Source: Desulfobacter curvatus DSM 3379 (GTDB lineage: Bacteria > Desulfobacterota > Desulfobacteria > Desulfobacterales > Desulfobacteraceae). From it: 38,154 nt of DNA. A program made the position numbers and the translations under genes. Below, in pieces: positions 17,501-25,600 of this stretch. The stretch lies in NCBI RefSeq assembly GCF_000373985.1, contig NZ_KB893085.1, positions 1 to 38,154 of the forward strand, in the 5' to 3' direction. The first letter of the stretch is position 1. Every line of letters starts with the position of its first letter. The notes below the pieces were generated by a model that worked only from the letters and a program-made list of their open reading frames with translations, ran no database searches and was not told where the DNA came from.

Positions 17501-19463
17501 TCGGACAAGACACTTGTCGTCCCATAAAAGGCATGGCGCTTCCATTAGGCGCCTCTACTAAAGATATGGCATCCGCCAACCCATGTTTGTTTTCTATCCA
17601 ATGTTTTTTACCCTCAAACGGATAAGTCGGCAATGGAATGCGATAGGGATTGCAGTTACGATAAAAGAATCCCCAATCAATGTTTGCTCCTCTGACATAA
17701 AGCTTTCCTAACGCAGTAAGAATCAACAGATAATCATCCTTGCTTGCCTTCATGGATAAAGAGAGACGATAATGGGATTTCAACACATGGGAGTCAGAAC
17801 AGATAACTGTAAATTGGTTAGACTCAAACAATTGTTCTGATAAATCAAATGAAACTTCTGGTTTAATCAAATCATCCACAATGCCTTTAAACAGGGTCGA
17901 TGAGGTTTCGTCCGTTGTCGCAGCAAGTAATTGTAAACATAAGTCATCAGTTGAAGTAGCGATAGCGGCGAAACGATACTGGAAATGGGACCTACCGGTA
18001 TTGGCAGTAAAACAAATGTCATCAATAGAAAGATTCGTATTTTTTTCAAGAAACAAGTAATAATTCTTGATTTGTTGTTTAAGGGCATCTGGTGTTTTTG
18101 CGGAAAGAGTCATCAAATGCAAAGGGAGTGTGTGCCTTTGCGTTAATGAAGAGCGTTCTGGCGCTTCTTCAAGAATAACATGGGCGTTAGTGCCTCCAAA
18201 TCCAAACGAACTCACTCCTGCGCGTTTTGGGAACCCATTTTTTTTCCATTCTGATAATTGAGAATTTACGAAAAATGGCGAATCCTGAAAATTTATTTTA
18301 GGATTTGGATGGACATAATTTAAACTTGCCGGAACTTGAGAATTTTTTAAAGATAATACTGTTTTTATGAGACTAGCTACTCCTGCGACGGTATCCAGAT
18401 GTCCTATATTGGGTTTTACTGAACCAATTGCACAAAACCCTTTTTTACCTGTTTCCGATTTAAAAACTTTATTCAGCGCTTCGATTTCTACCGGATCCCC
18501 GAGTGGAGTTCCAGTGCCGTGTGTTTCAATGTAAGAAATAGATTCCGCCGGCACGCCTGCAATTGCAATTGCTTCCCTGATTACTTTTGCCTGGCCATCA
18601 ACACTTGGTGTTGTATAACCGATTTTATGGGACCCGTCATTATTGACAGCAGATCCTCTGATAACAGCATGGATACAGTCCTTATCTTCAAGCGCATCCT
18701 CAAGTCGCTTTAAAAGGACCGCACCAACACCATTCCCCGGAGACATTCCCCTAGCATTAGAATCAAAAGCACAGCAATGCCCATCCGGTGAAAGTACCAT
18801 TCCTTCCTGATAAAGATAACCGGCTTTTTGGGGGACAATTAAAGCCGCAGCACCAGCCAACGCCATATCACATGCCCCACTCAGAAGATTTTCGCAAGCC
18901 ATGTGAACCGCTACAAGAGAGGTTGAGCAGGCAGATTGTATCGCTACACTTGGCCCTTTCAAATTCAACTTATACGACACACGGGTCGCAAGGTAGTCTT
19001 TATCGTTTCCTAAAAGAGTCTGAAATCCGGAAATAGTGCTTGATAATGAATTTCCATTTAAATATGTCAATAAATATGTACTGATTTTTGAACCAGCAAA
19101 AACACCGACAGATCCTTTGTACTCCAAAGGAGAATAACCAGCGTCTTCAAATGTTTTCCATGCTGTTTCGAGAAACAAGCGTTGCTGAGGATCCATGGTT
19201 TGTGCTTCCCTTGGAGAGTAACCAAAAAAAGAGGCATCAAAAAGATCTTCGTCCTCTATTACAAACCCTTTTCTAACATAATCTGATTGATTAAAAATCG
19301 ATGAATCAATACCGGCTTCTATTAAATCTTCATCTGAAAAATGAGTTATAGATTCAACGCCATTCTTTAGATTATTCCAGAACTCATCAATATTTCCGGC
19401 ACCAGGAAGGCGGCAGCTCATTCCAATGACAGCTATTCCATCAGGTATCTTTGTCGTGGTCAT
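11535..19463 (-). CDS. Hybrid PKS-NRPS: KS-(no AT)-DH-KR-ACP-Cy-A(Cys)-PCP
   Basis: About 2642 residues. Domains: KS (about 19460-18150, intact: SACSTS, ETHGTGT, NIGHLDTVAG), AT linkers only (18130-17620), DH (17540-16650, HRIHGEIVIP present but the usual Asp of the DxxxQ motif is Glu, FEPCLQ), KR (16600-15260, TGGFGGLG with SSI...AYSGAN; no LDD motif), ACP (15080-14830, MGMDSL), Cy (14760-13420, DLMIAD), A (13390-11890) and PCP (11850-11620, MGANSL). The A pocket reads DLYNLSLIW, the cysteine code. It would extend the chain by one malonate-derived unit and add a cyclised Cys. With no AT it needs malonyl transfer in trans, perhaps from gene 1. The C-terminus is a Lys/Arg-rich tail. Start ATG 19463 has AAGGAAGT upstream; 151 bases follow gene 2. 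Confidence 0.92.
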   Translation of the reverse strand: MTTTKIPDGIAVIGMSCRLPGAGNIDEFWNNLKNGVESITHFSDEDLIEAGIDSSIFNQSDYVRKGFVIEDEDLFDASFFGYSPREAQTMDPQQRLFLETAWKTFEDAGYSPLEYKGSVGVFAGSKISTYLLTYLNGNSLSSTISGFQTLLGNDKDYLATRVSYKLNLKGPSVAIQSACSTSLVAVHMACENLLSGACDMALAGAAALIVPQKAGYLYQEGMVLSPDGHCCAFDSNARGMSPGNGVGAVLLKRLEDALEDKDCIHAVIRGSAVNNDGSHKIGYTTPSVDGQAKVIREAIAIAGVPAESISYIETHGTGTPLGDPVEIEALNKVFKSETGKKGFCAIGSVKPNIGHLDTVAGVASLIKTVLSLKNSQVPASLNYVHPNPKINFQDSPFFVNSQLSEWKKNGFPKRAGVSSFGFGGTNAHVILEEAPERSSLTQRHTLPLHLMTLSAKTPDALKQQIKNYYLFLEKNTNLSIDDICFTANTGRSHFQYRFAAIATSTDDLCLQLLAATTDETSSTLFKGIVDDLIKPEVSFDLSEQLFESNQFTVICSDSHVLKSHYRLSLSMKASKDDYLLILTALGKLYVRGANIDWGFFYRNCNPYRIPLPTYPFEGKKHWIENKHGLADAISLVEAPNGSAMPFMGRQVSCPNPIFQFELSLSAHLFLKAHRIHGEIVIPVGVFWEMALAAGNIYFKNENVLLKNITQHEAMLISENQPSLKIQLVLDPKDSNHQNSEFIIFCKEESSDQSMENWRKYVSGTISGETVSEDTISFEEVKNTCKHAYHISQFIEDLYALDAIAGDDGRSPWQFQEIWTSDRDALAKITFLDTFLSEVNTCQFHPSIFEPCLQTMLAIPLNQKDDAVRDKIFLPIGFDTINYSSTMSETVWCHVSIRPGKNWRDSGFIVDFQLFTQQGEVVAQMLGAYMRQALASTFLRDAEKSLCYRIYWQKLDTEKIFKSPFRSSSPRCWLIFGDPGGSAEKLVQYIQADGSTWIMLLSDGNLHIHTEYRDFKEKIAVDAISSQESFEFIFKEKFPEHNLHCNGVIQCWGGKPPTSDDMTSEEIKDGVFFVYSSTVYLLRALVSSGHNVDNFCLLTQGAQAVAESDLMNVVQTPLWGMQKCLEREHPAMNVHIFDLDWSNSTSQFRIFWDMLGRGTDQKEIAFRNESLYAPRLMPLRSSHSNSQPPVKKLCFDSNATYLITGGFGGLGLETAGWLVEHGAKHLVLLGRRGPDSLAQTKINGLQENGVRIREEIVDVTDFNALLKAIAGARESLPPLKGVFHLAGIAGEGVMINQDLRYAEEILSPKVEGAWNLHLITRKDSLDYFVLYSSISSLLKGHAVGAYSGANSFLDSLSHYRRRRGLPGISVNWGPFSQVGMVANVEKIAQLKEKIGLERFYPLKALANFIHVKELPQACIVDIDWTLFFTHSDMKNDPFLSLIKARHGGVELKKEDSNFLSELATVSHEGRYELLVNYLIRKVSEALGIDVNDISIHDNLLQMGMDSLIFLSLAETINNDAHVKIVPHKLFENPTIEGLHKQLSEEMKFEKTLHEKDGNTPFLIKHDSISRYEPFCLTDIQHAYWVGRSGVAELGNVACHAYFEIAAEKLDLDGYTAAWQKTIERHEMLRAIVLPDGRQQVLENVPPFQIHTTDLRNESSDTIAQQQALIREQMSHQVRPADQWPLFEVRLTRIDDEQSLLHISIDLMIADGYSIVNLMQEILQYYESPELSLPPIACTFRDYVLAEINFRESELYQQSRQYWIERLPSLLPGPELPLAKTPSELKSPRFVRRQIRLDKSIWEKTQSYAAKAGLTRVNVLLAAYAEVLATWSKSQKFTLNLTFFHRMQSHPQINEVIGDFTSLILLQMNVSHDISFRERARQMQEQLWKDIEFRYFSGVRVLQELSRKNQGGERTLMPVIFTSNLGFDNIRQESTGLLFPGEVVYSISQTPQVWIDNQVSEDKDDLVIVWDAVEDLFPESVLDDMFNAYHLLLSRLSESEEAWHTNANLLPEYQVLQREQFNSTIQPLSSETLNSLFAKQAKTQAEQFALVTSSVRISYKDLHHRSMAIASLLINHGVAPNTLIAVVMEKGWEQVVAVLGILEAGAAYLPIDPTVPEKRFSHLLNDGEVRLVLTQSWLDQKLTWPEDIKVFFVDTQDYTQQHIASARITQSPDDLAYVIHTSGSTGLPKGVMIDHKGAVNTILDINKRFHVTQKDVVFALSNLNFDLSVYDIFGTLAAGGTIVMPDASETKNPSHWLDLINLEKVTIWNSVPMLMEMLLEHVSGNAVSIAESLRLCLLSGDWIPLELPEKIRVILKKALPVSLGGATEASIWSILYPIDKVNSEWKSIPYGRPMMNQQFYVLNENMEVCPNWVTGDLYIGGIGLAKGYWKDKEKTESSFIIHPETRHRLYRAGDLGRYLPDGNIDFLGREDFQVKVSGYRIELGEIEAVMKQHPGVKDSVVIVVDESNKKKFLVGYVVPVKNYDFSIEELMAYMKSQLSDYMVPVALKKLETLPLTPSGKINRKSLPIFDKADQRLRRSYVAPENELEEKIVRIVQEVLTIKEASTHDSFFNMGANSLDIIKIHNVLVKEMPQSISVLDFFEHSTIQDLAQYIINSRKTNKNSDSKSLKRANARKAATIKKKKR

Positions 19464-19614
19464 TTTACTTCCTTTTTTTATTTGAACTTGCAACGGACTG
19501 AGTGGGGAGACGCCCCCCCATTCTTTTGAAAGGTTGAAAGGCAAGAGGGGCGGGCTTATTTTAAGATGTTTGGATAGTATTAACCTATATCTTGGCCCTT
19601 AGAATAGGGGCTGA

Positions 19615-22600
19615 TTATTGAATGACAGACTTTAACCGTCTACTTCTTCTGATGTTTCTTTGTTCAGCTCTCTTATCGGCATATTCCATGAAAGAATTAT
19701 TTTGTTTATTCGAGTTTAAAAATTCTGCAAGGGAGGTAATGGTTGGATATTCAAATAAATTAATGATAGTTATGGGTTTATTTAAATCTTTTTTTAATCT
19801 TATCTGAATTTTCACCAGATGCATTGAATCCACGCCAAGATCAAAAAAATTATCATATATTCCGACTTTTTCAATACCTGTAATTTCTTGAAAACTATTA
19901 GCAATGGTTTGTTCTATTTTGTTGTGAGGAGCGATATATTCTCTTGTAAAAGCTCTACTCCTTTTCCCCGGTTCCGGTAATTGTTTGCGGTCTATTTTTC
20001 CATTGGGGGTAATAGGCAATATATCAAGTATCTCATAGAAAGAGGGAACCATGTATGCCGGCAACTTTTGTTTTAAAAATTCTTTTAAGTCATTTTCAAT
20101 AAAATTGGCGCTGTTCTCAAGCACTAAATATCCAATAAGATATTTATTTCCGAATTGATCATTTGCTGCATGAACTACCGTATTTTTCAATCCGGGATAC
20201 TGTTTTAAGACCGATTCAACTTCACCCGTCTCAACCCTGTAGCCATTAATCTTAACTTGAAAATCTTCTCTTCCCTGAAATTCGATATTTCCGTCCGGCA
20301 AATATCTTCCAAGATCACCTGTCCTGTATAAACGTTCTCTTGTTTCAGGATGATTGACAAAAACGGATTTCGTCTTTTCTTGATCGTTCCAATAGCCTTT
20401 TGCCAGTCCGATTCCGCCTATATATAAATGCCCTGTTGTCCAATCAGGGCAATGTTCCATATTTTCATTTAGCACATAAAATTGTTGATTGCTCATTGGC
20501 CGACCATATGGAATGCTTTTCCAGTCTGAATCAATATGTTCAATTGGATAAAAGATTGACCAGATTGATGCTTCCGTTGCGCCACCAAGACTTATGACTT
20601 GTGTATTATTAAAAACCGATTTGATTCTGTTTGGCAGGTCAGTAGGTATCCAGTCTCCACTCAGGAGAACCAACCTTAACGACTGCGCAAATTCATTATC
20701 GAATTCTGCCTCTGCATACTCCGTAACCATTCGCATTAGCTGAGGAACCGAATTCCATATGGTTATACGCTCGGACTTGATTAACTCCGCCCAGCAGGCA
20801 GGATCGTTTATGCTTTTAGGTTCAGGAATTACTATGGTGCCTCCTGCAGCAAGTGTTCCGAAAATATCGTATACGGAAAGGTCGAAATTTAAGGCTGCAA
20901 GAGCCAGCACTTTATCTTCGGGGTTAATTGAAAATTGTTTATTAATATCGAGAATTGTATTTACAGCCCCCCTATGATCTATCATGACGCCTTTGGGTTG
21001 TCCTGTTGAGCCTGATGTATAGATTACATACGCAAGGTTTTCTGGATGATGTGTATTTTTGTGCTGTTTTGTCGGAGGCGACACAAGTGTGTTCAAAGAA
21101 TCTATTTCATCGATAAAAAATAGCTCAACGCTTCCAGGCCATTTAATTTCATTTTCAAGCCATGATTGCGTTAAGACAATTTTAACACTGCCGTCTTCTA
21201 AAATATTTTTTAATCTTTCTTCAGGCGTGTCAGAACTTATCGGAAGATAAGCTGCGCCTGATTTTAATATTCCTAGGACTGCCGCAATTTGCTCCCACCC
21301 CTTATCCATTACTATGGCAATAAGCGTATTTTCCACAACCCCCTGAACGGTAAGCATTTGAGCTATTATTTCAGAATAGTTTGATAAATCGATATATGAA
21401 AGTCTTTTGGTTGATGTAATGACTGCTTCAGCCAAAGGTCTTTTTATTACACTTTGTTCAAACATAGAATGCAGCGTCATGTCCGGTAGTTCAGATGCCG
21501 TATTATTGATCTCGACTCTTTTCAACTTCTGTTTTTCATTAAGTTCAATTATTGTATTTTTTCCCCAAATCTCCTTATTTTGAGCAAGGGTTTCTAAAAG
21601 TTTAATATATGAGTCAAACATATCTTCAATAAAACCTTCGGGGAAAAGCTCCTTTACTGTATCCCAGATCAAAACAAGTTCTTCTGATGTTTCATATACC
21701 TGATGATCAATCAAAACTTGCGGTGTCTGGGAAATGCTGTAATTTAATCGTCCAATACTATTGTCCCCAACAGCTCTCTGTTCTGAAGAACTAAAACCCA
21801 ACGCACTTGTAAAAACAATCGGCATCATGGCATGCTCCACACCACCTTCCAGCTTTGCCAGTTCCCGTAAGACCTGTACTCCGCTGAAATAAGGGTGATC
21901 CATGTCCTGCCATAATTGTCTTTGCAGATTTTTAGCTCTTTCTTTAAATGTTAACTCATGTAAATTCTTTACCCCAAGCAAGGTCAACGATGTAAAATCA
22001 CCTACAAGTTCGTTTACCTGCTTATGAATTGGAATCCGGTTAAATGTTGTTAGATTAATGGTAAATTCATTATTAGCAGACCTTGAATTCAGTATCTCTG
22101 CATAAGCAGACAGCAACAACCCGGATGGCGTAACACCTATCGCTTTAGCCATGCTTTTAAGCTTTTCCCAAGTATTACTGTCCAGTTTGTATTCAAAACG
22201 GGTGAAGTGATAATGAACTCCGACTTCAGGTTTTTTTACCATAGGAAGATCCGGACTTGGGGGAAGGTCACCCAAACGACTAAGCCAGTAATCCCGATCT
22301 TTTTTAAACAGATTCGAATCCTTAATTTTTTCCATTTCCAAGACATAATCTCTGAATGACAGATCAAGTTTCAATAATGACTCTTCAGGGTTCTTATAAA
22401 GCCTTGACATCTCATTTATTAAGTAAAACATACTCCAACCGTCAAAGACCGAATTGTCAAAACCGATATGAAGCCTGAAGTAATTGATGTTGTGTAAAGA
22501 GGCTCTTATGTCAAAAAGAGGCCATTTATCAGTTGAAATTATCTGATGCGACATCTTGCCCCGAATTTTGAGCAATTCTATGTCAGCTTCTTTGGGGGGC

Positions 22601-25600
22601 ATGTGATTAAAATCATAGATTTCAATTTTATATTCAGGAACTTCCTTTAAAATTACCTGTTGCATATCATCATGTAAAAAGACTGATCGCATCATATCGT
22701 GATGACAAATCACGCGATTTAACGCACGGGTTAGCTTTCCAATATTTAGATCAACCCCTTCAAATTCGTAATAACAATGAGCGCCAACTTTTCCAAGTGC
22801 ATATAAACCGCTTCGGCCTATCAGGTAGGCATGCTGCACATCTGTGATAGGAAAGGGTTTATATACATTGTCCCTGTCAGGCCTTATTTGAGGAAGGCCT
22901 GATAGTGCTTTATTTGAATATTCACTTTCTTTAGAAAAGTTTTCAAGCTGTTCTGATAATTCTCTTATTGTGGGGAATTCAAACAGCATCCTAAGTGAGA
23001 TCTCAATCCCTAATTCTTCACGTACTTTTGCAATAATACGGGTTCCCACCAAGGAATCTCCGCCAATATTAAAAAAATTACTATTGACACTTATTTGATC
23101 TGTTTTGAGAATCCCCCCCCATATTTTTGCCAGTAGAATTTCGGTTTTGTTTTCAGGTGTTTTAAATTCATTTTCGCTGATAATAGTTTCCCTGTAATGG
23201 TTCGGAAGTGCATTACGGTCCAATTTACCATTACTGGTAAGTGGAATTGATGGTAATTGCATATAAAAGGATGGAAGCATATAATGCGGGAGTTTATTTT
23301 TAAGAAACGAATTTAATTGTCCAGGCTCGAAATGCCTTTTAAGAGATGGGGCTTTTGCAATAATAATATCTTGTCCGAAAATTTCCGACATTTGGCTAAA
23401 TATAGAAAAAGAATCCTCGAATCCCTCGGATGCCAGTATTTCCACCCATTGCTCTGCCGAAAAAAGTGGAAGCCCGGATTCAGCCCTCTGATCTTCAAAA
23501 CGATTAAAGCCTTCTTCTATAAAACCTACTGTTATGTTTTGGACACTGCTATTGATAGTGCTTTCCGTTAGGATAACGACACCATCAGGAGAAAGAATCT
23601 TTTGTATATTTTTAAGTGCATTCCTCACATCTGCAGCCCTGTGAAGTGAATTCGGTGCAATAACAATGTCGAACGTATTGTCTTGCCCCACTTGGGACAA
23701 TACGTTCTCTATTTCAAACATGCTTGTATTAACAAAAGATATCTTGTTAAACCTCTCCTCTATCTTATCAGTAAAAAATAAAGAAGCATCACTTGCTGTA
23801 TAAACAACTTTATCTTCGGATAAATAAGGAATAAGTGCTGCGGTCGTTTCGCCGGTTCTTGCCCCTATCTCAAGAATTTTTAATGGTCTTAAAGACGTTC
23901 CTTTATCACAGAGTTTTTTAAGGATATCTCCGACTGTTTTGTCAATAAGTTCTATTCCCGGCATCATTCGAGAGAATCTTTCAGGTGAAATCAGATTATC
24001 AGTATCAAAAAACAGCTCTAACACCTCTGTTTCACCCTGAATAATTTTCTTAAAATATTTCCGAATTCTTTCTAAATAAGCTTTAACCTCTCCAACTGTT
24101 TTTAACAAAACAGGATATTGTTTTATCTCCTGAAATAAAGATTTTGTTTTGTTATTTTTAAGAAATTTTCTTGTTTTGATATAAGTGGATTTGTCTGTAA
24201 GAGTCAACAAATCGTTATCGCAAAGAGTTTCAAGCCATTTCGAAATGAGGTGCTCAAATCTTTTATCAATATTGCCTCTTTCCATTATTTCGGGCAAGCA
24301 TTTCTCATCATCTGGATTGGTGAAAATGCCAACGGAATTAAACGCATAACAAATATATTCGATGCTTATCTCTTCAAGATATTTATAAAATAGAATGTAC
24401 TCTTTATTGTCTAAGCCATTTTGAGTATCAGGTATTGCTCTTTTTTTTAATATAATTTCAAAATCTGCAATAGAAGGTTCAACCACTTTAAGAAGTGATG
24501 AATCTTCGTCTCCATTCAAAACCACATAAGCGGTAAGGTGCTTTTCCTTCCCTGCTTCACCTGTAAAAGAAACGACTGTCTCTTTTATGTTTGGATGGGT
24601 ATTTATAGCGCTTTCAATTTCACCCAGTTCCACTCTGTAACCATTGACCTTAACTTGAAAGTCATCCCTTCCACAAAATTCTATATTATTATCAGGCAGA
24701 TACCTCCCAAGATCTCCGGTCTTGTACAAACGCTGGTTCGTTTTCGGATGAATGATAAATGAAGCGTTTGTCTTTTCCTTATCATTCAAATACCCCTTTG
24801 CAAGACCTCTCCCTTCAATGTAAAGATCTCCCGTCACCCAGACAGGACAAAACTCAAGGTTTTTATTTAATACGTAAACGTTCTGATTCTTCATTGACCT
24901 GCCGTATGGAATACTTTTCCAACAGGGATTGATTTCTTTTATTGGATAACAGATTGACCATATTGAGGCCTCTGTTGCACCACCCAGGCTGTATATATCA
25001 GCCTTGCAAAAAATTGATCTGATTTTTTTGGGAAGATCAAGGGGTATCCAGTCGCCACTCATCATGACAAGCCTGAGAGAATCTGACACATCATCTTCTC
25101 TATCGGCCAAATAGTCTGTCAACATCTGCATTAGCTGCGGAACGGAATTCCACACAGTAATGCCTTCGGTGTTGATCCAATTTAACCAATGCCCGGGGTC
25201 GTTTGCATATTCATGATCAGGAATGACGATGGTTGCCCCGGCTGCCAGTGTTCCGAAGAAATCGTAAACAGACAAATCAAAATTCATTGCAGCAAGGGAG
25301 AAAACTTTATCATCAGGCGTAACGGCAAATCTGTCATTGACATCAAAGATGGTGTTGACCGCACTTTTGTGATCAATCATTACACCTTTTGGTAGCCCTG
25401 TTGAACCCGAAGTGTAGATAACGTAGGCAAGATCATCAGGAGATTGAACCGTGTCTAACAATTTCCGATGAAATCCATCCCCGTTAATTTTATCCACTTC
25501 ATAAATTTTAAGATGCTCAGGCCAAGGAAAGTTGTTTCTAATTTTTGACTGGGTCAAAATAATGCGTACCCCGCTATCAACCAACAGATGGTTAAGGCGC

